Assembly: GCA_041695085.1 (NCBI GenBank)
Contig: JBGFRO010000014.1
Coordinates: forward strand, 1-64,000
Direction: 5' to 3'
From: DYFT01 sp041695085
GTDB lineage: Bacteria; Bacteroidota; Ignavibacteria; UBA10030
Length of the DNA: 64,000 bases
Part shown: in pieces, positions 18,125 to 26,554 of the stretch
Layout of the letters: each line of letters begins with the position of its first letter
Position numbering within the stretch: the stretch's first letter is position 1
Made by a program: the position numbers and the translations under genes
The notes under the pieces: model-generated
What the model was told of the DNA's origin: nothing
The model's database searches: none
The model's input: the letters and a program-made list of their open reading frames with translations, nothing else

Positions 18125-21100
18125 ATGAAGCGCAGACCACATTTTGTCTTGTTCCTCGTGCTCAACGTCCTGGCGATTGCATTATTGCGTACGCAAGATC
18201 TCAAATCACATTTCCCTTCCCCGGACGCGCTGCGGAAGAATCAAGGCTCCCCGCAATATCAGATCATGAACATCAATTCCCTTTCTTCGTGGATGCGGGC
18301 CGACGGGCTTTCGAACCACTCTCCATCAAATAACGCCGGAGCGGTGTATCCCCGTTTCACAAGCTCAGTTATTTATCAGGATGGTATTCTGTGGGGTGGG
18401 AAAGCATACCTCGACGCAGGAAGGAGCATACCGGCACCCGAGCATCCACTGCGGGTGGGGGGTGTGCAGTACACAACGGGAACGCGCGCCGGCTGGATTG
18501 AGGGTTTTGGATCCATGGCAACTCGTGTGGATACCGCGCGCCGGGATGTTCGTGTTTTTCGCATCCGGCGCGATTGGTTTTCCATGAGTGCGTATGAACT
18601 CGCGCGAGACGCAGCCGAGACGTTCGAGAGTGCGCAATCATCCATCACAGGAAGCCACATCGAACAGATACGCGCGCAATACGAGAAGGATTGGTACGAG
18701 TGGCCTGTTCATCTTGGTGCGCCGTACATCGAACGCAACGGCATCCCCGGATACCAACCACCCCCTCGCATGTCGTACGCCTTCGACCACGACAGCCTGA
18801 TATTGAAAAAGCACGACGAACCGGGAATCGGAGGCGACGGCACCGGTCCGCCGGCCCATCAGGTCCTTTGGCTCGTCTACAACGACCTCGACTCCACGCG
18901 AACAAAATCGTTCCTCGGTACCCCTCCTCTCGGCATCGAAGCGCAAGTTACGATGTGGGCTTATAATGATTATGGATCGATCGGATCGGTTGTGTTCAAA
19001 CGCATTGTGCTTATGAACAAAGGGGGAGTGGTCGTGAACGGTGAAAAGCGCTCGCTGTTTATCGATAGCCTCTATATCTCGCAATGGTCCGATCCCGACA
19101 TCGGACATCCCGGAGACGACCTCGTTGGATGCGATATTGCGCTGCAGATGAGTTACGGGTATCAGGGAGTTGGAAACGATCCGGAATTCAAACGGTTTAA
19201 TCTTAGCTCACCCGCGGTAGGATATCTTCTGCTTCAAGGTCCGGTCGTGCCCGGATCAGAAAGTGACTCAGCGATTGTCCGCTTTACCACCGTCAAAGGG
19301 AAAAAAAACCTCGGGATGCATTCATTTGCATGGCGTCCAACCCCCTCCCCCTTTGGGGACCCTCCGACCGATCCTTTTTCACAGGGGAGAATGATTCTGA
19401 ACTTGATACGTGGACGAACGCCAGTTGGCGGATTCTTCCCACATCCTCCCGGTGTCGAACCAACGTTATTTCCACTCTCAGGTGATCCTGTCACCGCGAC
19501 GGGATTTATCGACGGGCTTGGAACTTCGTATTCATTAGCACCCGGAGATCGATCGTTTTTTATGAATACAGGTCCCTTCTTCTTCGCTCCCGGAGACACA
19601 CAGGAAGTTGTCATCGGTTTAGTTGCAGGCCTGGGGGGTGATCCTCTCTCAAGTATTTCAGTGATGAGATACAATGCTCGCGCGGCACGCCGAACTCACA
19701 GAACACATTATGATCTACCCCGCGGCCCTGCCCGTCCGCACGCTCGGGCAATTGAGCTTGACGGTCAGATCATCCTTGAATGGGGATCAGATCACGAACG
19801 CGTCCGGCAAACAGAGACAACGTTGATTGCAAAGGAGTATGCTTTTGAAGGCTACACCATCTATCAACTTCCTTCTCCCACTTCCCGGTTGATCGACGGT
19901 GTGAGAATTGCCACGTACGACGTTGTCAATGGCATTCGTTCGATTGTGGATGAGAGATTCGATGTACCGACCGGCGCCCTTGTATCTCAAGTTGTTCAGA
20001 ACGGGAGCGACTCGGGTGTTCGGAGGCAAATCCTTATCACAATGAACTATCTTTCGGAATTCAACGACCCACTTTACAATGGAACGGAGTACTACTTCGC
20101 TGTTACTGCCTATAACTATTCCCGAACACCTGGAACAGTTCCGCGATCGTTCGAGTCGAATTATCACGTTGTCCGCGCCACACCGCGCATTCCTTTTGGC
20201 ACTCGACTGACAACCACCTTCGGCGACACACTGGAGACTACGCGTGTATCGGGTGCGAGTGATCTCAAAGTATATCCTCAAATCGTCGATCCGTTGGCAG
20301 GAACGGGCCGGGCGTACGAAGTTCGATTTCTTCTCTCAGAACAGAGTCCTCTCTGGTTTCTCCGCGATGCAAGCCGTGAGCTCGATCTTACATCCCCTCA
20401 ACCGCTCGACACGGGTTTGAGCTCCACACACATCTTCGAGCGAGGGTTTGTGATCACATTTCATAATCCGCGGCCCGGTATCGGTCGCTGGACGAGCGAA
20501 GGGATCAGACCTGTCACATGGATTGGCGCGGATGGGCTCCAATTCGAAAGTTTCAACGGGGCCGTCGGCTGGGGATCTCCATTCGCCCGATTCAACGAGA
20601 GGCACGACGAACCTGTGAAAGGACATGAATTGAAAACGATCGAAGTCCGCTTTGCACGCACTTTGGACAATAAGGGAACGATCGATCCTCTCGATCCGCG
20701 CGTCTCGTACTCCTATCGATATGGAAGCGGATTTCACTTGCCGCCGGCGCGCGAAGAGTTTTCACCGTTCATGGTCAATCGGCAGGAAGGGTTCACCTAT
20801 CAAGACTTCTCGTTGAGCGTACCACTTGCCGTGTATGATATCGATTCTAATCCGCCACGACGCCTCGCCCTTGGATTCCTCGAAAATAATGCCCCCATGG
20901 GTTCCGTGGATGGGCGGTATTGGCCCCCCGTCGGATCCATGCTGAACAACACCGCATGGGACGGACCACGAGAGTGGCTTTTCATATTTGATCATGACTA
21001 TACAAACTCACCTCAATCAGAACTTCAACATGACCCACGCTTAACGCCTTTGCGCGTAATGTATTGGGCAACATGGGCTCGTCGTGATACCTTGCCGTGG

Positions 21101-21526
21101 ACGGGGACGGCGCACATCACGTTTTTCCCGACGCGACGTCCATCTCAAAAGGACGTGTTCCGATTCATTTTCCCTGCCCCAATTGCAAATGAAAAATTGC
21201 GAAAAGCGAGCGCACAATCGGTTGGCGTTTTTCCAAATCCATATCTCGGCGGACTTCGTACAACGACGACCGAGATTGTCCGGAAAGTTACGTTCAACAA
21301 CCTCCCTCACAGGGCAACCATTCGAATTTTCAATCTCGCCGGGCACATGGTTCGAACGCTTCACAAAGATCATCCTTCACAATTTCTTGACTGGAATTTG
21401 GCAAACGAACACGGATGGCAAGTTGCCAGCGGCATCTACATCTGTTATGTGGAAATGCCCGACGTTGGAGAAACGAAAATCCTCAAACTTTCCATTGTTC
21501 AGTCAACGGGCGTGTTCGATCGATAG
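18125..21526 (+). CDS. Large secreted protein with type IX secretion sorting domain
   Basis: A 1133-residue protein with a signal peptide (FVLFLVLNVLAIALLRT) and a long beta-rich central part without a recognised enzymatic motif. At the C terminus there is a Por/T9SS domain: VGVFPNPYLGG, ATIRIFNLAGHMVRTL, WQVASGIYICYVEM and a final KILKLSIVQ segment. The protein is therefore expected to cross the outer membrane through the type IX system and be attached or released. The ATG at 18125 follows GAGGGAAGG and lies 10 bp after the receptor gene; the open frame extends upstream only inside the receptor. It probably works with that receptor in binding or processing a ligand. Confidence 0.85.
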   Translation: MKRRPHFVLFLVLNVLAIALLRTQDLKSHFPSPDALRKNQGSPQYQIMNINSLSSWMRADGLSNHSPSNNAGAVYPRFTSSVIYQDGILWGGKAYLDAGRSIPAPEHPLRVGGVQYTTGTRAGWIEGFGSMATRVDTARRDVRVFRIRRDWFSMSAYELARDAAETFESAQSSITGSHIEQIRAQYEKDWYEWPVHLGAPYIERNGIPGYQPPPRMSYAFDHDSLILKKHDEPGIGGDGTGPPAHQVLWLVYNDLDSTRTKSFLGTPPLGIEAQVTMWAYNDYGSIGSVVFKRIVLMNKGGVVVNGEKRSLFIDSLYISQWSDPDIGHPGDDLVGCDIALQMSYGYQGVGNDPEFKRFNLSSPAVGYLLLQGPVVPGSESDSAIVRFTTVKGKKNLGMHSFAWRPTPSPFGDPPTDPFSQGRMILNLIRGRTPVGGFFPHPPGVEPTLFPLSGDPVTATGFIDGLGTSYSLAPGDRSFFMNTGPFFFAPGDTQEVVIGLVAGLGGDPLSSISVMRYNARAARRTHRTHYDLPRGPARPHARAIELDGQIILEWGSDHERVRQTETTLIAKEYAFEGYTIYQLPSPTSRLIDGVRIATYDVVNGIRSIVDERFDVPTGALVSQVVQNGSDSGVRRQILITMNYLSEFNDPLYNGTEYYFAVTAYNYSRTPGTVPRSFESNYHVVRATPRIPFGTRLTTTFGDTLETTRVSGASDLKVYPQIVDPLAGTGRAYEVRFLLSEQSPLWFLRDASRELDLTSPQPLDTGLSSTHIFERGFVITFHNPRPGIGRWTSEGIRPVTWIGADGLQFESFNGAVGWGSPFARFNERHDEPVKGHELKTIEVRFARTLDNKGTIDPLDPRVSYSYRYGSGFHLPPAREEFSPFMVNRQEGFTYQDFSLSVPLAVYDIDSNPPRRLALGFLENNAPMGSVDGRYWPPVGSMLNNTAWDGPREWLFIFDHDYTNSPQSELQHDPRLTPLRVMYWATWARRDTLPWTGTAHITFFPTRRPSQKDVFRFIFPAPIANEKLRKASAQSVGVFPNPYLGGLRTTTTEIVRKVTFNNLPHRATIRIFNLAGHMVRTLHKDHPSQFLDWNLANEHGWQVASGIYICYVEMPDVGETKILKLSIVQSTGVFDR

Positions 21527-21644
21527 GCGAATGTGCATAGGACAGAAATGAGAAGGCTCTCCGCCGCCCTCCTCATTGGAAACTTCCCTCTTTTTTCCCT
21601 ACTTTGCTGCGGTTTTCAACTCCTGTCCACCGTATTCGCTCTGC

Positions 21645-22673
21645 ATGACTCAATCCACAAGCGTTTTTGTGACCGGCGCGACCGGTTTCATCGGCACGAA
21701 ACTGGTGAATGAGCTGGTTCGCAAAGGCCACACCATTCATGCCCTCACCCGCAGCACAAGCAACACGTCGGGCTTGTCGCACGAACGGATCAAGCTCGTC
21801 ACCGGCGATATTATGGATCGCACATCGCTCGAACGTGCGATGCAGGGTTGCACTCAGGTGTATCACCTCGCCGCCTATGCAAAAAACTGGGCTCCCGACA
21901 AACAGGTGTTCTACGACCAGAACATCAACGGGATGATCAACGTCTTCGAGGCGGCGAAAGCGTGCAACATCCGGCGCGTGGTTTTTACTTCCACCATTGT
22001 CACGCTTGGGCCGACCCCCCCCGGAGTGGTGGGGAATGAGGAGATGCCCCGTATCACCAATCGGTACTACACGGAGTATGAAGAGAGCAAGGCACTTGCG
22101 GAGAACAAAGCGAGAGAGTATGCGTCGCAGGGGTTCCCCGTCGTGATCGTCAATCCCACGCGAGTCTACGGCCCCGGCAAGCTTACCGAAGGAAACTCTG
22201 TTACGTTAATGATCGATATGTACGATCGCGGGAAAGTGCCCGTACTGTTGAATCGCGGAATCAACGTCGGTAACTATGCGTTCGTCGACGACCTCGTACA
22301 GGGACACATCCTCGCGATGGAACGCGGTCGCATCGGCGAGCGATACATTTTGGGAGGAGAGAACATTTCCCTGAAGGGTCTGTTCGAACTTGTCGATGAA
22401 GTGAGCAATAAGAAACACCTTCAATTCAATCTTCCCCCCAAACTTGCCATGGCCTATGGCTCCGTCTTGCTGTTCTTTGCGGAGTGGTTTGGTATCTACC
22501 CACAAATCACGCCGGGTTGGGTTGAAACCTTTCTCCAGGATTGGGCGTACTCGACGGCCAAGGCAGAGCGGGAGCTGGGCTATACGGTCACGCCGTTACG
22601 TGAAGGAATTCGCATCACATACGAGTGGATTCTTCAAGAACGAGCCCGCCGCAAAGGAACAAATACTGTATGA
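21645..22673 (+). CDS. NAD(P)-dependent epimerase/dehydratase family (extended SDR) protein
   Basis: A 342-residue Rossmann-fold oxidoreductase. The nucleotide-binding motif TGATGFIGTKL is near the N terminus, the SDR catalytic Tyr-Lys is in YYTEYEESKALAE, and FTSTIVTLG carries the serine region. The sequence resembles dihydroflavonol reductase/3-beta-hydroxysteroid dehydrogenase-like members, which reduce or oxidise hydroxyl groups on lipids and other small molecules. The start at 21645 places the glycine motif at the expected distance; an upstream TTG at 21576 is less likely. It overlaps the following membrane-protease gene by 4 bp and begins a four-gene operon of mostly membrane proteins. 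Confidence 0.85.
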   Translation: MTQSTSVFVTGATGFIGTKLVNELVRKGHTIHALTRSTSNTSGLSHERIKLVTGDIMDRTSLERAMQGCTQVYHLAAYAKNWAPDKQVFYDQNINGMINVFEAAKACNIRRVVFTSTIVTLGPTPPGVVGNEEMPRITNRYYTEYEESKALAENKAREYASQGFPVVIVNPTRVYGPGKLTEGNSVTLMIDMYDRGKVPVLLNRGINVGNYAFVDDLVQGHILAMERGRIGERYILGGENISLKGLFELVDEVSNKKHLQFNLPPKLAMAYGSVLLFFAEWFGIYPQITPGWVETFLQDWAYSTAKAERELGYTVTPLREGIRITYEWILQERARRKGTNTV

Positions 22674-23404
22674 GCTCCGTCGGCAGGTTCGATTCCTCCC
22701 TCTCCCTGTCGGGACTTTTCAGCGGAGATCAAAAGAAACCGACGCTGATCCTCCTCCTCACTCCCCTTCTTCTTACAACGTTCAAGTACTACGGAAGCAA
22801 ATCATTCTACCTTGCAGAGCTGTCGGATCACTTTGTCCTTTTTCAGAGCACGGAACAAACCGGTAGTCTCTATGCATTCGCTGCATCGTTTGTGCTGTTA
22901 GGGTTCATTCCGGCGTTGATCGTGAAGTTTGTCTTTCACGAGTCGCTGAAGGATTACGGCGTGTGTTGGGGGGATTGGAAATTCGGGATGATTGCCGTGG
23001 CTGTGCTTGCTCCTCTCTTTATCCTCGCGGCATATCCTTCATCCCGCATGCCCGATTTCTTGGCAGAGTATCCTCTTAACAAAGAGGCGGGTATTTCGGC
23101 CGGTGCATTCTTGGTGCATGCTTTTGCGTACCTCTTCTTCTATGTGGGATGGGAGTTCTACTTTCGCGGCTTCATACAATTCGGTTTGCGGCATAGTTTC
23201 GGAGATTGGAATTCCCTTCTCGTTCAGACCGCTCTTTCGTGCATCCTGCATATCGGCAAACCGAGCGGTGAAATCTATAGCTCGATTCTCGGCGCGCTGA
23301 TATGGGGCTTGCTGGTTTTCCGCACGCGATCGCTTCTCTACGCGCTGATCATTCACTGGTTGCTCGGGGTCTCGCTTGATTTCTTCATCTGCTTCGTCTC
23401 CTGA
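22670..23404 (+). CDS. CPBP family intramembrane glutamic endopeptidase
   Basis: A 244-residue polytopic membrane protein with six to eight hydrophobic segments. The CPBP/ABI motifs are visible: WEFYFRGFIQFGL (motif 1, an EFxxxR form instead of the common EExxxR), LSCILHIGKP and ALIIHWLLGVSLD (conserved histidines of motifs 2 and 3). Members include Rce1-like proteases and bacteriocin-immunity proteins. The start ATG overlaps the upstream stop and the next gene begins 3 bp downstream. Its substrate is unknown; the neighbourhood suggests a membrane-lipid or envelope role. Confidence 0.85.
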   Translation: MSSVGRFDSSLSLSGLFSGDQKKPTLILLLTPLLLTTFKYYGSKSFYLAELSDHFVLFQSTEQTGSLYAFAASFVLLGFIPALIVKFVFHESLKDYGVCWGDWKFGMIAVAVLAPLFILAAYPSSRMPDFLAEYPLNKEAGISAGAFLVHAFAYLFFYVGWEFYFRGFIQFGLRHSFGDWNSLLVQTALSCILHIGKPSGEIYSSILGALIWGLLVFRTRSLLYALIIHWLLGVSLDFFICFVS

Positions 23405-23407
23405 TCG

Positions 23408-24346
23408 ATGACCGCTCGAACACTTCACATAGGCCCGGTACACCTCCGGGCAACGGATGGTCTGATTCTCACCACCCTCGCGCTCTTTACGCTCCTGGCT
23501 CTTCTCTTTTCCTTCAAAGTGGAAGGATGGTGGATGCTCGCTGTGAAGAACGTCGGTGTTGCGGTGTTGTATGTCGCGTGCATTTTGCTCTCCTCGCGTA
23601 TCGCACATCGCTTTTGGAGATTCTTCGTTCGCGTCGCCGCCGTTACACTCACGTACGCCTATCTGTTCGGCGCGGTCGACAAACTCCAGCTCATCCTTCA
23701 CGGCGAGTGGCTGGACTACCTCGTGCTCGACCTCGAACAGTACCTCTTCGGGGTCCAACCGACGCTCTGGATTCAACAATACACAACGCCGTGGCTCACG
23801 GAGTGGATGATGTTTTCCTACGTCATCTATGTCCCGCTGTATCCTCTTCTGTGCGGAATCATCTATTACCTCCGCGGCGAGATTGCAATGGAGGATTACT
23901 TTTTTACATTGGGTGTGACGAATATCTTGTGCGATCTTGGTTTCATTCTTTTCCCCGTCGCCAGTCCGCTCTACTATATCAAAGACCTCTACACCGTACC
24001 TCTCGATGGCTACTTTTTTACGTATCTCGGCGAGTTGATGCGATCTCAACTGCACTACGCCGGCGGCTCGATTCCGAGTCCGCACGCTGCCGCTGCAACA
24101 GTGATGTGGATGATGGCATATCGGTACTACCGACCTGCGTTTTACGTGTTGGCTCCGGTCATCCTAACGCTGTATATCTCTACTTTCTATGGAAGATATC
24201 ACTATCTTACGGATGCCGTCATCGGAATCGCTGTTGCATTCCTCGCCCTCGCCCTCGTTCCCGTGCTCCTGCGCTGGTGGGATCGGATAACAGAGTGGTG
24301 CGATCGCGGCGCGGACAGAACACAGACCTCTTCGTCTGTACCATAA
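23408..24346 (+). CDS. PAP2/Aur1-like membrane phosphatase or phosphotransferase
   Basis: A 312-residue protein with several transmembrane helices and the PAP2 catalytic motifs: GGSIPSPHAAA (motif C2 histidine) and YISTFYGRYHYLTDAV (motif C3, His plus Asp). The long membrane part before the C2 motif and the YGRYHYLTD form are as in the inositol-phosphorylceramide synthase/Aur1-like PAP2 branch, which transfers phospho-head groups between lipids. In this operon, behind an SDR reductase and a CPBP protease, a role in modifying a membrane lipid is plausible. The conserved family is clear; the lipid is not. Confidence 0.85.
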   Translation: MTARTLHIGPVHLRATDGLILTTLALFTLLALLFSFKVEGWWMLAVKNVGVAVLYVACILLSSRIAHRFWRFFVRVAAVTLTYAYLFGAVDKLQLILHGEWLDYLVLDLEQYLFGVQPTLWIQQYTTPWLTEWMMFSYVIYVPLYPLLCGIIYYLRGEIAMEDYFFTLGVTNILCDLGFILFPVASPLYYIKDLYTVPLDGYFFTYLGELMRSQLHYAGGSIPSPHAAAATVMWMMAYRYYRPAFYVLAPVILTLYISTFYGRYHYLTDAVIGIAVAFLALALVPVLLRWWDRITEWCDRGADRTQTSSSVP

Positions 24347-24358
24347 GGCAGCGCCACC

Positions 24359-24946
24359 ATGAGCTTTCTCTCACGCGTATGGCTTGTCCTCACCGATCCC
24401 GAGGGGGCTACGTACGACCTCTACAATACACCGCAGATCGGCGATGCTTTTCTGATCGTCTCTACTTACGCAATTCTCTGGGGGTTTAATTCCGCCTTTT
24501 CTGCCATGATGATGACCGACACGATGAGCATGGCGTTGATCGGCTTCTTCGCCTCAGCCCTCATCGTTTATCTTACGTGGGCGTTTCTCACAATCGCATT
24601 TCGGGTCTTCTCGGCGGCCCTCGGAGGAAAAGGGGAACTGCCGAATACGGTGGGTTTTGTCGGTCTCGCCGCCGCACCGCTGATCCTCACAGCTCTTCTT
24701 TCCATCCTCGTCACTCTCACACATATGCTGTTCTTCAAAGAAGATCAGAGCGAGGTGTTTACGTGGATGCGGTTGGGGTTGTCGTTGATCGGAATGGTGT
24801 GGGGTTGGCCGGGGATCTTGTGCTACTTTGGATTGAAAAACTCGGAGCGCCTCGACTCGACAAAGGCGCTTATCATCGTCGTGGTGATGTTCTTCGTCTT
24901 CGCAACCATCGAAGTGCTCGGGTCAGGACTTGTCTCAATTGATTAG
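24359..24946 (+). CDS. Yip1-family membrane protein
   Basis: A 195-residue protein with five predicted transmembrane segments and a short N-terminal amphipathic stretch (SFLSRVWLVLTDPEGATYDL), the layout of bacterial Yip1-domain proteins. It has no catalytic motif and its role is unknown. It begins 12 bp after the PAP2 gene and closes the four-gene operon. The sequence between it and argH (24947-25015) has no obvious terminator. Confidence 0.75.
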   Translation: MSFLSRVWLVLTDPEGATYDLYNTPQIGDAFLIVSTYAILWGFNSAFSAMMMTDTMSMALIGFFASALIVYLTWAFLTIAFRVFSAALGGKGELPNTVGFVGLAAAPLILTALLSILVTLTHMLFFKEDQSEVFTWMRLGLSLIGMVWGWPGILCYFGLKNSERLDSTKALIIVVVMFFVFATIEVLGSGLVSID

Positions 24947-25015
24947 TTTTTCACTCGAGACAAGATCCTTGAGTCTTCATCTGGAACAAAGCTCCCCATC
25001 CGGACTGCACTAACG

Positions 25016-26407
25016 TTATCCCTTTCTCTTCTTCAGCACCCGTGTCCAGCGTACAATCTGCTTTTTGACCTCCTGAGGAGAGGTGCTGCCGGCAGATTGT
25101 TTTTGCTCAACGCTTCGGTGCGGTAACATGTAATCGAAGATGTCCGGTTCGAAAAGTTTCGAAAAAGTGTGGAGCGTATCGAGGTCGAGATTGCCGAGGT
25201 ACATCCGGTGGTCGATACAGTAGGAGACGATTTTTCCCGTGATCGCGTGTGCGTCGCGGAACGGCATACCCTTTCGCACAAGATAGTCGGCTATTTCGGT
25301 GGCTGTGAGGAAGTCGTTCCGAAGTTCCTCTTCCATATGCTTCTTGTCGAAGGTCGTATGAACAAGAATGTGAGAGAAGATGAAAAGCGACTGCCGCGTG
25401 GTGTTCACCGCCTCGAACATCGGCAGCTTGTCTTCTTGCAGATCACGATTGTAGGCGAGGGGGAGGCCCTTCAAGGTAGTGAGAAGATTGATCAAGGAAC
25501 CATAGACCCGGCCAGTTTTGCCTCGGACAAGCTCTGCCATATCGGGATTTTTCTTCTGCGGCATGATGCTGCTGCCCGTGGTGTATGCATCACTGATCTG
25601 AGCGAAACCAAATTCCTTCGTCGTCCACAACACAAGTTCTTCGGCAAAGCGGGAGAGATGCATCATGATGATGCTGCAGCCGCTGAGAAACTCGACAAGA
25701 TAATCCCGATCGCTCACGGCATCGATACTGTTTTCCACGATCCCGTCGAAATGCAGCTTCTTGGCAACCTGTTCTCGGTCGATGGGAAATGACGTTCCTG
25801 CCATTGCTGCTGCGCCGAGCGGCGACTTGTTCAGCCGGCGGAGACAGTCGTGAAGGCGTTCGTAGTCGCGCTCGAACATCGACACATACGCCAGAAGATG
25901 ATGTGACACCATCACCGGCTGTGCACGTTGAAGATGTGTGTACCCGGGCATCAACGTTCCGAAATACTTTTCAGCTTTGTAGAGAAGGACACGTTGAAGC
26001 TGCACGATCAGCTTCGCGATTTCTTTCCCCGCTGTGCGAAGATAGAGTCGCTCATCCAGCGCAACCTGATCATTCCGACTCCGCCCCGTATGCAGTTTCC
26101 CTCCCAGCGGTCCCACCTTTTGAATGAGCCGCTGCTCGATGGCGAGGTGGACGTCTTCGAACTCACCCGTGAGCTGAAACTTTCCCGTCTCAATTTCCTT
26201 TTGAATGGCCTTGAGAGCCGTGCGGATGCGCCGTGCCTCGACGGACGTGAGAATTTTTGCAGCAGCCAGCATCTCAACGTGCGCAATGCTGCCGGCAATA
26301 TCTTCCTGGTAAAGCTGCTTGTCGAGATCGATGGAAGAGGAGAAATTCAGAGCAATCGCCGACAGCGGTTCCTTGAATCGGCCGCTCCATAGCGCTTGAT
26401 GTGCCAT
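25016..26407 (-). CDS. argH: Argininosuccinate lyase
   Basis: A 463-residue cytoplasmic enzyme that cleaves argininosuccinate to arginine and fumarate, the last step of arginine synthesis. Diagnostic motifs are LHTGRSRNDQVA (near residue 105), PGYTHLQRAQPV, and the superfamily signature GSSIMPQKKNPD with the catalytic serine (near 280). Length and motif order are those of ordinary bacterial ArgH. Unlike argC-J-B-F-R-G it stands 5 kb away, on the same strand, without an evident ARG box in its 147-bp upstream gap. Confidence 0.97.
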   Translation of the reverse strand: MAHQALWSGRFKEPLSAIALNFSSSIDLDKQLYQEDIAGSIAHVEMLAAAKILTSVEARRIRTALKAIQKEIETGKFQLTGEFEDVHLAIEQRLIQKVGPLGGKLHTGRSRNDQVALDERLYLRTAGKEIAKLIVQLQRVLLYKAEKYFGTLMPGYTHLQRAQPVMVSHHLLAYVSMFERDYERLHDCLRRLNKSPLGAAAMAGTSFPIDREQVAKKLHFDGIVENSIDAVSDRDYLVEFLSGCSIIMMHLSRFAEELVLWTTKEFGFAQISDAYTTGSSIMPQKKNPDMAELVRGKTGRVYGSLINLLTTLKGLPLAYNRDLQEDKLPMFEAVNTTRQSLFIFSHILVHTTFDKKHMEEELRNDFLTATEIADYLVRKGMPFRDAHAITGKIVSYCIDHRMYLGNLDLDTLHTFSKLFEPDIFDYMLPHRSVEQKQSAGSTSPQEVKKQIVRWTRVLKKRKG

Positions 26408-26554
26408 GACGGTTTCTATTCGATAGTTATGGATCGATCGGTAACGACCGGTGACGAAATGCGGAGACGAAGGTACTGAAATTTGGCGTAGGGAGCAATG
26501 AACGATTCGGAAAATTCTCCGGTGACGTATGCTCTGATGAACCGACGTCTCTCC

